Assembly: GCA_963965975.1 (NCBI GenBank)
Contig: OZ014411.1
Span: 28,010,249-28,074,248, forward strand
Origin: Xestospongia bergquistia
Lineage: Eukaryota > Porifera > Demospongiae > Haplosclerida > Petrosiidae
DNA length: 64,000 bases
Direction of reading: 5' to 3'
Position 1 is the first letter of the stretch. Each line of letters opens with the position of its first letter. The position numbers and the translations under genes were made by a program. Below are positions 43,242-55,334 of the stretch, piece by piece. The notes below the pieces were generated by a model. That model ran no database searches. It saw nothing but the letters and a program-made list of their open reading frames with translations, and had not been told where the DNA came from.

Positions 43242-44028
43242 TGCCAACATCCTGCCAATCTGGGAGTGAGTATATATAATATAGCATGTGACGAGTGTGA
43301 TAATGTATATGTTTTTTAGATTCTCCATAGGAAGAAGCCCAAGATCAGCAGACACAAATATAATCACTACAATAAAAAAGTAAACTGAAACATTAATTAT
43401 AAGTCATACAGCAATGTCACTTCCTTTTAATTTAGGTACAAGGACAGACTATGATATACAACTTTAAAGGCAATTACATACAACATAAGGCCATTTTTTA
43501 CATATAATTTATTCACATTTATATAATATAATTTTAGTATAATATACTTATATTTACTTAATGTTAATTGTACATTTTAAAATAATAATAGTAACATTTC
43601 ATGATAATAATAATAATGATATTAGTAAAAATAATGAAAATAGTTTCTTGGTTAATATTTGTGAGTTCAAAAGAGAACAAGAAAAGCAGAATAAGTGAAG
43701 CTGTGTTGCTGCACATTAGCGAGCCACTCCCAAGATTCAACATTAATTAAAGTAATTAATTAATTCTAGGTAAATTTTACACATGGCACCTGCTACGTTT
43801 CGTGTTCATTTCTATTCTTGATGGTTGACAATCGATACATTAAAGAAATTGTCAAGTCTTTGATTGATAGTCCGTGTTTGATTGTATAGTGATCATGTAC
43901 GTACGTGTATTAACATGTCCTATTGTCAGTATACCAGGTACTGTATTATCTTCTGTAGAGAACATCCAAATAGATGTGGTTAGTAGTCTATGTACTGATA
44001 CACTCACATTATAATATTGCTATTATAG

Positions 44029-44172
44029 ATGTTCAATCTCTTCCTCCAATGATCTCTATTCCAAGTACTATTGATAAAATAGAACCAATAATTGATTCTA
44101 ATATTGTAACTATTAAAGAGGTTAGTACAATGACATATGTCTCACCACTAACAATGGAAGAAATAATTCAAT
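44029..44172 (+). pseudogene. Orphan exon related to the secreted gene
   Basis: TATTATAG acceptor, 144 nt open in phase 1 to phase 1, then GTAAGA. The end SPLTMEEIIQ resembles exon 2 of the secreted gene (MLTLRDIIG), with the same splice phase. No next exon is seen before SAMHD1 begins at 44479. It may be a paralogue's remnant or an alternative exon. Confidence 0.35.
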
Positions 44173-44460
44173 GTAAGATAATAACTTAAAGTATTATAAT
44201 AACTCTAATTTATTACGGTCATGAAAAGGATATTGGATATCAATGAATATTAATATATTAGGAGTAACTCACTATTGGATTTAGCTTATAAATATAACTG
44301 ACACAATTAGACAATTATATTATATTTATTAAAGTTAATTTTTCTGTAATAATTGTTGAACTGTTTTAACTTACTAACTAAATGAAAATAGTCTAACAAA
44401 ATTAATAACTTCTTATGAATATTCATAACATTAAAATTTACAGTGGGAGTGGCTCAAATA

Positions 44461-44466
44461 CACGTG
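44461..44466. promoter_or_regulatory. CACGTG box before SAMHD1 gene 1
   Basis: An E-box palindrome 13 bp before the ATG. CACGTG also stands just before the start codons of the other two SAMHD1 genes and of MRPS12. Confidence 0.35.
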
Positions 44467-44478
44467 GGATAAACATTA

Positions 44479-47400
44479 ATGGCTACTAAGAGGAAAAGGA
44501 AGCGAGGCGTAGTAAATCCTCCTGACTTAACAGACCTCCTTGATCTACCAGGAGAAGTTAGTCTAAAGAGACGCAATATTGTAGAACCTGATAATGATGA
44601 TGATGATGTGTCTCGTTTACTTGAAATAAATGGCTTTAATAAGTCCATTGTTAGTGCCTTCAGAGGTAAACAATAACTCTATTGTTTAGGATGTAGTCAA
44701 TTTATTGTACAGAACACAAGATAAAGCTCCATCATATACCAGATATCACTACAACAACATTAATTAAAATGGGAATAAAGTATGCGTCTTTTATATAAGA
44801 TTATTGAGATATCACCTTCTAATGTTGTATTAAATACTAACTCCACCCAAAAATGGTGTCAATGTCTATATATGTTGTCCTATTATATGTGCCTGTAATC
44901 ATAATCTGCCACTGAACTGTAATATGTTGCACACAATTCACTGTCTGTTAATAAGTGTCTTTAATAGTAATGTTTATTATAATTGATTTTCTTAATATTA
45001 TAGTGAAGTAGGTTGTCAGTTTGATGTCATGAAATGGTGTCAGTCATATCAGTTCTTGCCTACAGGCAGAGAAAAGGTGAGGTAATGGATGGAAGGACAA
45101 CAAGAGGATAGCATGGGGTCAGGCCAGTCAGCTATTGTACAAATGGTATCTTAATAGATAAATAAATAGAAAAGAAAATAATGTTTTTGGATCATTAGGT
45201 CTTCAATGATCCAATTCATGGTCATATTGAACTCCACCCACTTTTAATATCTATTATTGATACACGTCAATTTCAAAGACTTCGTTACATCAAACAATTA
45301 GGTAGATACTTTATATTAATGATATTATAATATAACACATCTCTCCTTATCAGGTGGAGGGTATTATGTATTTCCAGGAGCTTCTCATAATAGATTTGAA
45401 CACAGCTTAGGGTAAGTACATGTGATACAATATATTATACAATATATTATACACAGTATTATATGGTAATATGTCCTTGTAGGGTGTCTTATTTAGCTGG
45501 TGAATTTATTGAGAGTTTACAACGTCGTCAAGTAGAGCTTAACATTACTGCCAGTGATGTGTTATGTATTAAGATAGCTGGTCTATGCCATGATTTAGGT
45601 CATGGTCCATTTTCTCATATGTTTGATGGACTGTTTATGTCCTTAGTTAATGAAAATAGAAATTGGAAGGTAAGACTTCGTAGTTTAAACTTAATGCATC
45701 TCTCTCTCTCTCTCCCTCCCTCCCCCTCTCTCTCCCACTCTCCCATTATAGCATGAACAAGCCTCTGTTGATATGTTACAATATTTAATAGATGACAATG
45801 ACTTGTGGTCACAGTTTGAGTCATATCATCTAATACCTACTGATCTCATTTTCATCAAAGAACTTATTGCTGGTCCCTTACAAACTTCTACTTCCTCCCC
45901 AATACAAACCTCCTCTTCACATGATTGGCATTATCAGGGACGTCCAAGAAATAAAAGTTTTCTTTATGAAGTAGGCAGTCTCTGTAATCGATTCTGTTAT
46001 TAGTTTTATATACTAGATTGTTGCTAATAAAAGAAATGGAGTAGATGTTGATAAATGGGACTATTTTGCTAGAGACTGTCATTGTTTGGGAATACCTAAT
46101 AACTTTGACTGGAGACGTTATATGAAATTTGCTAGGGTTATAAAAGTTGATGGTATTTACCAAATATGTTGTAGAGATAAAGTAAGTCTTTATTCTATGA
46201 TATGTTTTAATCATTGGCCTTTTGTAGGAAGTCGGTAATTTATATGAAATGTTTCATACTCGAAACACTTTACATCGAAGAGCTTATCAACACAAAACCT
46301 CTAATGTTGTGGAATTAATGTTAGTACAAACATGATGTATTCTTGATGTTATAATAATAGACCAGCCATATTGATATTCTATAGTGATAGCATGGGATTA
46401 CATAGAGAGTGTTCTTAATTCGTATCATTTTATAGCAAGTTTCATGCAATACCTCTTAATTATAACAATCCCTCCATTATATGGACAGGTTAACTCTAGA
46501 ATTCTATTTATATTAGGAAACAGTTCTATTGAATATTGTCCCCAACATTACATATCTTTGATATATTAGGATTACTGAAGCATTAGTAGCTGCTAATGAA
46601 CACTTTCTTATAAAAGGAAAAGACGGGTATGTCCCTATTTTATTAATGATAATTACACTGATAATTATTGTATAGACATCTTGTCAAAATGTCAGATGCA
46701 ATACATGATATGGTAGCTTACACACAATTAACTGACAGTGTCATACAGCAAATTATGATGTCATCAGACCCACACCTTCAGAAGGTAAGACACTCCTACC
46801 AGTATTACATTATATTACATTATATTACATTATATTATATTATATTATATTATATTATATTATATTATATTATATTATATTATATTACATTATGTTAGGC
46901 TCAACAATTATTAAGACAAATTGAAGAGAGGAAATTATACAAGTGTATAGGTCAAACACAACCTTCTATTGAACTAGAACTTAATGAGGTAAATTAAAAT
47001 GAAACAATTATATATAATTATGGAAAGCTAGAAAGACAGTCAAAACTTTAGACCTGGCTCCGTAGAACAATCTGAACATCAGGTTATATCCATTAAAGCT
47101 TAATATTTAGGGTTTAGGGGTTTGGGGTCAGTATTAAAATATGCTAATCTTGAACTAAAACAAGATCTAGTAGTTTTAGATAATATACATAGAATAGTTA
47201 ATAATCCGCTATGAACTGATGTCTAGTTGAAAGTATGCATTAATTGTAATAATGTATTTTCATAAGTAAGGCCATCTCTTAAGTCAATGTCATACATAAT
47301 GGTCAGTCTTACTTAAATGGAAAACAATACATATTGTGTCTAGTGTTTATCTTTATTATATATACTAGCTATTATATTTATTAATACAGAGTGATATCAA

Positions 47401-48045
47401 AAGACAAATAATAGAATCTATTGAGAACTCTAGTCTAACAGTGGATGATCTACATATAAGGGTATAGTACAGTGTGATCTGTGTAATGTGTTATTATAAG
47501 TATTGCTTTTCAGATTGTTTCATTTGATTATGGAATGAAAGACAAAAATCCTATTGATAAAATGAGATTTTATATTAAAAGTAAACCAAATAAAGCTGTT
47601 AAAGTTAGAAAAGATCAAGTCTCTCAAATGTTGCCACAAACTTTTCATGAAAAGAATATTAGAGTGTATTGTAAGAAACTTGACCAGACAAATCTTGACT
47701 TAGCTCTAAGGTATACATATTGATGTGTAGTGAATATTACGTTATATTTAATTAGATGTTTTGTGACATGGTGCAACAAACAAGATCATCTCATCACACC
47801 TAGAGTAAGTTTTTTTATTTCTCTTTTCATTGTCATATTAATAACATTAGGGAGATCTGTCTCTAAGTTCCCAAGATGAGCTTGATGAATTATCTACAGA
47901 AGAAGGTGATTTTACTCCTTATGGTACTCCATTTGGTACACCAATGAAAGAAGAAGCTGTTCCTCAAGATCATACTAACAATATTTTATCAGTTGAAGTA
48001 AAGAAACGTTTAAGTTTTACAAGTCAAAAGCTAGACACAAAATAA
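44479..48045 (+). CDS. SAMHD1: SAMHD1-like dNTP triphosphohydrolase, gene 1 (SAM + HD)
   Basis: Sixteen exons: 44479-44665, 44713-44779, 45004-45076, 45199-45301, 45354-45411, 45483-45669, 45752-45970, 46017-46181, 46228-46319, 46570-46626, 46676-46784, 46899-46988, 47390-47461, 47514-47710, 47756-47804, 47851-48045. They join in frame to 639 aa (human ~626). SAMHD1 hydrolyses dNTPs to nucleosides and triphosphate, limiting dNTP pools. A basic N-terminus (KRKRKRG) is NLS-like; SAM domain about 50-108 ([10 protein letters not shown]...LIKMGINEVG); HD domain from about 110, with metal residues His160 (NRFEH), His199/Asp200 ([11 protein letters not shown]) and Asp318 (YFARD) all present; QFQRLR and RNPNNF-type regions conserved. 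Short introns, many under 60 bp. The exon-9 donor is GTTAGT. Confidence 0.93.
46799..46892. repeat. ATTAT pentanucleotide repeat in SAMHD1 gene 1 intron 11
   Basis: About 18 tandem units of TATTA type with a few TATTACA variants. The same repeat stands in the same intron of gene 3 (56680-56796) but not of gene 2, so it was present before the genes split or has spread by conversion. Confidence 0.9.
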
Positions 48046-48931
48046 CTGATATTCATAATGAACTAGTACTCTATTGATTTCTCTTATGCATTCCAAAATT
48101 TCAAGATGTTCATCAGTTCAAGTTTGTCAATTGTACACGTTGTTTTTATATTTTCAGATTTATTTTTTGTGATCAGCTGTGATACTTAAATATAACTTGG
48201 GGATATGGTAGATAATAAATTTAAGTCTATCTATAGAATAGATCTAGAATTTGTGAGATGTAGTGTACAGTCACAATAGATGTTATAATGTTCTATTTAA
48301 CTACCACTCTCATTTAAATCAGTTAATTAATACTCTGTTTCATATAATTAATATGACTTTAATTTTGGTAGTTTTTTTGTGACAAAGCAATTAACTATAA
48401 CTAGTACTCTATCTGTTACATACAATAGTTTTGCATTAAGGTAATACATAATTAACAAACTAAGAGTTTTTGTAATTAATTAATCCACATTACTTCTAGT
48501 ATAATGTTATGTACCTATAAAAATTAAACATGCCTACAAAATGATCAAGCAGCAACACACAACACTGACTATTAATTAACAGTGGATGTTTCTATTTTTT
48601 AAAATGCTCTTTGTGGTTTCCTGCTATACTTGATAATGTTTATTCATCTGGCTCTAAGCCAGCATCTTTATGTATAATAAATTGATCTCCACCCCCTAAG
48701 TCCTGAATAATAACTATACACAATGAAGTATTGATCATCTGCCTGACTAATAGACATTCTGTACTATATATAAATTTTCACTATGTATATTGGTAGTTTT
48801 ATTTTGTAGTAATTACTTATTACTAATTTCATATAGCTAAGAAAATGAATGAATATACATAACTAATATGTAAACAATGTTTATTATAATGTCAAATCAT
48901 GTGCTTAATACAAACAACACTGACTACACAA
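48046..48931. other. Intergenic between convergent SAMHD1 genes 1 and 2
   Basis: No gene is seen. From about 48668 the sequence is the start of a duplicated segment that recurs at 54023. Confidence 0.55.
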
Positions 48932-51900
48932 TTATGATGGATTTTCAGCTGTTGATGAGAATTTTTCACTTAAATTTATCCTTGCATCATTACCAGTCTT
49001 GTCTTTGCACGTGTCCTTTTTTTTACTTGGGGTATATGTAGAATATGGAGTGAAATCATCTACAGATAGTTCTTCCAATGTCTTAGACAAAATTACATTA
49101 AGTGGATGAAGAACAACAGATGAATTAGACTTACTTTGGGATTTATTGTATGATCATGATTCTTACACCATATCTTGAAACAACTACAGTAACGTTAGAT
49201 AACATAAGAGACACATGACCTCATATGTACTTTTCAGCTACTTGAATACTATGTTTATCCAATCTTTTACAATATACTCGAACTATCTTCTCATGAAATG
49301 TTTGAGGTAACATTTGTGAGACTTGTTCTTTTCTGATTTTTAATGGTTTATCGGGTTCCCGTTTGGCATAAAAGTACATGTTATCAATGGGATTAGCAAC
49401 TTTCATACCATAATCAAATGATACATCCTGTTTTAAATATAATAGCATTTTAGGTCAAGTTGTTTCATTCATACATCAATGCAAAGATCATCTTCAGTTA
49501 GACCACAGTTCTTAGAGGACAACATTTTTGTTTTGATAGTGTCAACCTGTAGATATCAATAAGAGATATGTATAGAATCATTGTCTAGTTTGTAGGAAAA
49601 GGATGTCCATATATAAGATGTATTATGATACAACAAATAATTCTAGCAAACATTAGTTAGTGAGTTGTTATGTAGATAGGTACAAGTATCAATTTTAATA
49701 TACTAAGTTAGTTAAATTGTTTCAAAATTATGCACAAGTAAGTATTTAACTTACATTAGATTCCAATGAAAGTTGTGTTTGACCAATAAGTTTGTAAAGC
49801 TTTCTTTGTTCAACTTTTCTTAACAAATCTTTTGCCTATTACAATATAAGTCTATGATATTATGTGTTGTTTGGAATATAGTGTTTTCTACCTTGGTAAG
49901 TTTTTTATTTTCTGACATCATAATTTGTTGCAGAACAGTGTCATTTAGTTGAGTAAATGCTACCATATCATAGATTGCATCTGACATTTTGATCTTTTTC
50001 CTTGTAGGAAAAAATGCATGTAATATGAGCCATAACAAGGGACATACCCATCTTTTCCTCTTAGATAAAGGTGTTCATTTGCTTCTACAAGAGCCTCAGT
50101 AATCCTACAAGTATACAGTAACACATGCAACAATATAATTACATGTATACTCTGTACATTTTTTCAACAATTTTGACTGTTTTGTGCTTGTATGCTTTTC
50201 GATGCAAAGTAACTCGAGTATGAAACATTTCATATAAATCCACTACTCCCTATAAATATATGGTATAGCCAATTATATTGGTAAAAATTAATTTCTATAA
50301 AAAGACTTACTTTATCTCTACAACATATTTGGTAAATATTGTCAACTTCTAAAACTCTAGCAAATTTCATATAACGTCTCCAGTCAAAGTTATTGGGTAT
50401 TCCCAAACATTGACAGTCCCTAGCAAAATAGTCCCATTTATCAACATCTACTCCATTTCTTTTATTAGCAACAATCTAGTATATAAAACTAATAACAGAA
50501 TTGATTACAGGGACTGCCTACTTCATAAAGAAAACTTTTATTTCTTGGTCGTCCCTGGTAAGGCCAATTATGAGAAGAGGAGTCTTGTTTTAGAGGAGTA
50601 AAGGGTTGTATGGGACCAGCAATAAGCTCTTTGATGAAAATCAGATCATTTATTGTTAGACTATATATCTCAAACTGTGGCCATAAGTCATTGTCATCTA
50701 TTAAATACTGCAACATATCAACAGAGGCTTGTTCATGCTATAACAGAGAATAACTTAGTAAATTTTGTGAATATGTTACCTTCCAAGTTGAACATTTATT
50801 GATTAAAGGAATGAATTGTCCATCAAACAAGTGAGAGAATGGACCATGACCCAAATCATGACAGAGCCCTGCTATTTTTATACATAAAACGTCCTTATCA
50901 GTTATTCTAAGCTCTTCTTGACGACGTTGTAAGCTTTCAACAAATTCCCCAGCTAAATAACTTACACTATACAATAAAATAAATATGTATATGAATTGAC
51001 CATAACTTCAGTCAATATATAGAAAAGAATATTTGAGAAATTGTATGTATGCACAATTATTGTCCATGCAAGCATTAGTCAAATTCATTGATGTAAAGAA
51101 ACTCTTAACATGCTCTTTGCATTAATTTGGTTTAGTATCAACTAGTGCATATATGCATACATGCATAAATACATTATGTATATAATATATATTATATATA
51201 TATATATATCAATATATGCACTGACTACTTGTCAACCTTGTACAATTTGGGATGCAAGAGATACGTGTACTCAACTAACATCTAATGTATACAGGTGGAT
51301 CGCAAATAAGACTTATATCTGGGCCATCTAAGTGTTCATTTGACTGGCTTTCTCACAATCTGAAACCTGTAATATGCATGACTATAGAAACATTTCTTAT
51401 AAGTCCAGCCTTTCCAAAACCTTATATTGCAATTTTGACCTCTCTGTTATGACAACTAATAGAAACTTCATAGGTAACAACCTCATATAACAATAACAAT
51501 CCATGAACAGCACTTGATGTAAAAATGTTAACAGTCCATGAAAGTTTGGTCTGGCAGAATATGTAATAACCAAGGTTTGTTTTAAGCACTACTTTGACAA
51601 ACAAAGGAATGACCAGTACATGGTACTAGTCAATACCCAACAGTAATAGTCTCACTACATGAAGAAAATTTTGTCATGCAAAGATTTAGCAAAATACACT
51701 TAAAGCTTAAGGCACTGTTTAGTTCAAAATATCACTTCTGACAATGTTATTCCACTGTATAAAATAGGCTAATTGCACACATACTTGGCAAGTTAAAACT
51801 CTGCATCAATAGTATGCCCTTACCCTAAGCTATGTTCAAATCTGTTGTGGGAGGCTCCAGGAAACACATAATAACCTCCACCTAATATAATAGTATATTT

Positions 51901-52345
51901 ATTTTAATCATTATATAATATATACCTAATTGTTTGATATGACGTAGTCGCTGGAATTGACGTGTATCAATGATAGACACTAATAGTGGATGGAGTTCAA
52001 TATGTCCATGAATTGGATCATTAAAAACCTAAGAAAATTAATGTTAATGAAAGAAATATATAGGATTATTATTAATACACACACATATAAATATATCTAT
52101 CTATCTATCTATCTATATATATATATATAGATATATATAATTACTTTTTCAGAAGACTCGTCATCTTCCTGCTTCATTTTCTTAGTACTAGCAGTTTTTG
52201 ATTCATCAGAGTCATCACGACCAGGAGTATCTCGCTCTTTTGTCTTTACAGAAGACTCATCATCCATCTGCTTTATTTTCTTAGTACTAGGAGTTTCTGA
52301 TGCATCGCAGTCATTACGACCAAGAGTGTTTCTCTGTCTTTTCAT
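48932..52345 (-). CDS. SAMHD1-like dNTPase, gene 2 (no SAM domain)
   Basis: Fourteen exons on the minus strand: 52345-52145, 52028-51926, 51881-51824, 50966-50780, 50737-50522, 50475-50311, 50249-50158, 50104-50048, 50000-49892, 49835-49755, 49546-49475, 49427-49231, 49183-49135, 49081-48932; 578 aa, no frame break. Exon 1 (67 codons) replaces the SAM domain with two ~28-residue lysine/acid-rich repeats ([20 protein letters not shown] and [20 protein letters not shown]), perhaps nuclear targeting. The HD core is intact: [24 protein letters not shown]. The C-terminus ([20 protein letters not shown]) differs in length from gene 1. Intron 3 is ~860 bp. SAM-less forms are expected to keep dNTPase activity, since HD is the catalytic part. 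Confidence 0.92.
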
Positions 52346-52372
52346 TTTGACAGACGTTCACAGTTGCGCTAT

Positions 52373-52378
52373 CACGTG
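52373..52378. promoter_or_regulatory. CACGTG box before SAMHD1 gene 2
   Basis: E-box about 28-33 bp upstream of the ATG within GCGCTATCACGTGCACAATT, a block unchanged in gene 3 and unusually GC-rich for the area. Confidence 0.4.
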
Positions 52379-53054
52379 CACAATTAGCGTTCAATTATGA
52401 CCGGAACATGAAGTCAAATATAATTAAATGTCTCGCAAGAATTGGTCATTGTGCTGACTCAGTCTACCCTGTACAAATAAACATGTATATGTTTATTGTA
52501 GTATATGACATTGTAATATCATAGTATTAAGAGAAGAAATCTATAATTTTTTTCTTGTTTCAAACTTGACTAGCAATAAGTGAACAGCAAATACATGTAA
52601 ATGTATTTATTTCATATATAAAAAAGTAACATGAAAAACATTGTTATTAATTTCGCATTAAAGTATGGTGTTTTGTTACAGGCTATATCTAGACACTTAA
52701 AAATATAAATAATGTAATATTAATTGCTCTTAAAATACAATCTATATTAGTGGTATTATGACTTCAATCATAATCATACTAACATATCTTAAATATCATG
52801 TCTTGAATTTTTATTAGATTCTCAATATCAGGATTTCAATGTGTCTATATATTAAACAAGTCAAACCAATTTAAAAATTATTATATGAAAAAAATTATGC
52901 TAATAACATTTTATGAAATTTTCTTTGTCAGTTTTATGTTTGTACTGTAATACTAATTGCATATTTTGTATATACCATACAACTTACGCCATGACAGTCA
53001 GTTTTTTATAAAAACAAACAATTTAGAAAAATACTTTAAATCATTTAAATTTAA

Positions 53055-53410
53055 AAAAAACATGTTGTGTTGCCCAAACGATTCCTACTCGCTCACCCAC
53101 TCAGGCTTCCACTTAGGCTCCAGGATTCCCTGCTATTGCTAGCTGGGACCGCCACCTGGCTTGGTAACCCTCGTCTTCGCGAGGTAATCCTGGCTGGAGC
53201 ATCGCCCTAACTTAAAACCAGCCGTACGGGATTCCAGCTCTTAGGGAATGTCGCATTCAGGAACCGGGAACCACAAATACACCAGCCTCATCTCGTTTAA
53301 AGGGAGACTACCAGCCCTATCCTAGTCGGCCTTTCGGATACTCCGTAGAGTATGCTGGTAACCATCTCAGAGGTCTGATGCATTGCAGAACGCTGGCCCA
53401 CAACACAACC
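53055..53410 (-). ncRNA. Candidate structured ncRNA, copy 5
   Basis: Full-length. TATA complement at 53432-53440 (TATAAAAGA here), predicted start 53410, terminal helix 53401-53409 with 53064-53072, T-run from 53053-53060. Three body differences from copy 1 by eye, two of them shared with copy 4. It lies about 0.7 kb upstream of SAMHD1 gene 2 and points toward it. Flanks on both sides are clearly homologous to, but much more diverged from, those of copies 1-3. Confidence 0.6.
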
Positions 53411-53431
53411 TATCCAAGGTTGTTTTCGTTT

Positions 53432-53474
53432 TCTTTTATATGTACTGCAGATTTTGTCTTCATGCTCTTGTGGG
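53432..53474 (-). promoter_or_regulatory. TATA box and PSE-like block of ncRNA copy 5
   Basis: TATA at 53432-53440 and conserved block to about 53474 on the minus strand, with one change relative to copy 1 (ATGAAGACA for ATTAAGACA). Confidence 0.45.
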
Positions 53475-53479
53475 GCGTA

Positions 53480-54022
53480 CTGTGTTGTGCTATGAATCTC
53501 ATTAACGGAAGCTATGAAGTGATTAGTAGCATCAACGAACTGAAAACACTGTTAAAATGATTAAAACTAAAACTACATCTTATTAAGGGCAAATAATAAA
53601 ACTAGTCCTACTTAAGCAAAATAAAACAAATAATTTTTATCATATTTCAATTTTATAGGCCTTAAAACAATCATTACTTAAACACTCTTCCTCATTATCT
53701 TTTGTTCCTTCTATCTAAATTTATAGCAGCTTCCTTAGTTCCTAGAAAGAGGTGAAGATCCATTTTATCTCTCTTCAGTAAGTGTAAGATCTTCAGGTAT
53801 TTCTAATATTAACATCTCAATTGTACACTGATCTACAATGTCCTGATATTTGGTAGTTTGTTAAAGCCTTTGCTGTTATGATGTCTATATACATTTCAAT
53901 GACCTGAAATCATTTTCTTCATACTGACCATATAGTATAGACATAGTATTCACCTGTAGTCCATTGTATTGAGACATATAATAGATGACATAGACAGTGG
54001 TTGTTTCTATTCCCTGCAGTTT
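53480..54022. other. ncRNA copy 5 upstream flank, no gene
   Basis: Non-coding by inspection. The same sequence is in unit B at 60625-61182. Its first ~100 bp is distantly similar to 830-930 of unit 1. Confidence 0.5.
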
Positions 54023-54302
54023 ATATATTTATGTATAATAAATTGATCTCCACCCCCTAAGTCCTGAATAATAACTATACACAATGAAGTATTGATCACC
54101 TGCCTGACTAATAGACATTCAGTACTATATATAGAGATTTTCACTATGTATATTGGTAGTTTTATTTTTGTAGTAATTACTTATTACTAATTTCATATAG
54201 CTAAGAAAAATGAATGAATATACATAACTAATATGTAAACAATGTTCATTATAATATAAATGTCAAATCATGTGCTTAATACAAGCAAAACTAACTATAC
54301 AA

Positions 54303-54925
54303 TTATGATGGATTTTCAGCTGCTGACGAGAACCTTTTCTTTAAATTTATCTTTGCATCATTACCAGTCTTATCTTTACACATGTCCTTTTTTTTACTTG
54401 GAGTAAAAGAATATGGAGTGAAGTCATCTACAGACAGTTCTTCCAATGTCTTAGACAAAATTACATTAAGTGAATGAAGAACAACAGATGAATTAGACTT
54501 ACTTTGGGATTTACTGTATGATCATGATTCTTGCACCATATCTTGAAACAACTACAATAACATTAGATAACAAAAGAGACACATGACCTCATATATACTT
54601 TTCAGCTACTTGAACACTATGTTTATCCAATCTTTTACAATATATTCTAACTATCTTCTCATGAAATGTTTGAGGTAACATTTGTGAGACTTGTTCTTTT
54701 CTGATTTTTAATGGTTTATTGGGATCTTGTTTGGCATAAAAGTACATATTATCAATGGGATTGTCAACATTCATACCATAATCAAATGATACAACCCTTT
54801 TTCAAAATATATTGGTATTTCAGGTTAATTTATTTCATCCATACATCAATGTGAAGATCATCTACAATTAGACTACAGTCCTTATCGGAGGACAATATAT
54901 TTGTTTCGATAGTGTCAATCTCAAC
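54303..54925 (-). pseudogene. SAMHD1 orphan 3' exon set (last four exons)
   Basis: Matches exons 11-14 of gene 2: 54925-54845 (VEIDTIETNILSSDKDCSLI...), about 54795-54600 ([20 protein letters not shown]...), about 54552-54504 and about 54450-54303 with the same stop position. One extra base after the acceptor of the second exon (AAAAAG then GGTTGTATC, versus ACAG then GATGTATC in gene 2) shifts the frame, so this set cannot be spliced into a gene product without truncation. It lies 410 bp beyond the stop of gene 3. Confidence 0.75.
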
Positions 54926-55334
54926 CTGTAAGTATCAATGAAAGATATGTATACAATCTTTGTCTAATTTATTATTATTACACTCACTGCAAGAAGGAAG
55001 TCAAGCTGTGTTGATTATAAAAAAGGTGCTAACTAGATGACTTTAAAAAAACTGCATGGTTGCTAATTATGCAAGCAATTAAATAGGCTATTATTACCAG
55101 TAAACTGACCAGCAGAGTAAGCATAGGTTACATCTCACAATTCTGGATCACATACATGTAGATCTGTTTTATTCACTAATTTTTATTTCAAATACTCTAT
55201 TTCTAATACAGCCATTTCTAGCTGATCTCAAAAGAACTTTAAAATACAAACACCTTTTTACAGTTAATATCCTTAAACTGATATGCATCATGAAAATATA
55301 ATTAAATCAATCAATAGTCCACTATGAATATCAG

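Larger units (their letters stand above)
48668..54022. repeat. SAMHD1-ncRNA segmental duplication, unit A
   Basis: The segment runs from the ATGTATAATAAATTGATCTC motif through SAMHD1 gene 2 and ncRNA copy 5 to the CCCTGCAGTTTA at about 54020. Its start recurs at 54023 and its end at 61182, so units A and B are in direct tandem. Unit B is longer because it has both a full gene with its own 3' exons and a second, broken 3' set. Confidence 0.8.

Noticed and set aside
52957-53560. Reading frames of 60-61 aa across ncRNA copy 5 as protein genes
   Set aside because: They are not kept as frames in the other copies (the 12-nt deletion, promoter-side changes and flank differences break or alter them), and the conservation pattern follows helices and promoter, not codons.
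54303-54925. Alternative C-terminal cassette of SAMHD1 gene 3
   Set aside because: An extra base after one acceptor shifts the frame, so an in-frame alternative end is not available from the sequence as given.
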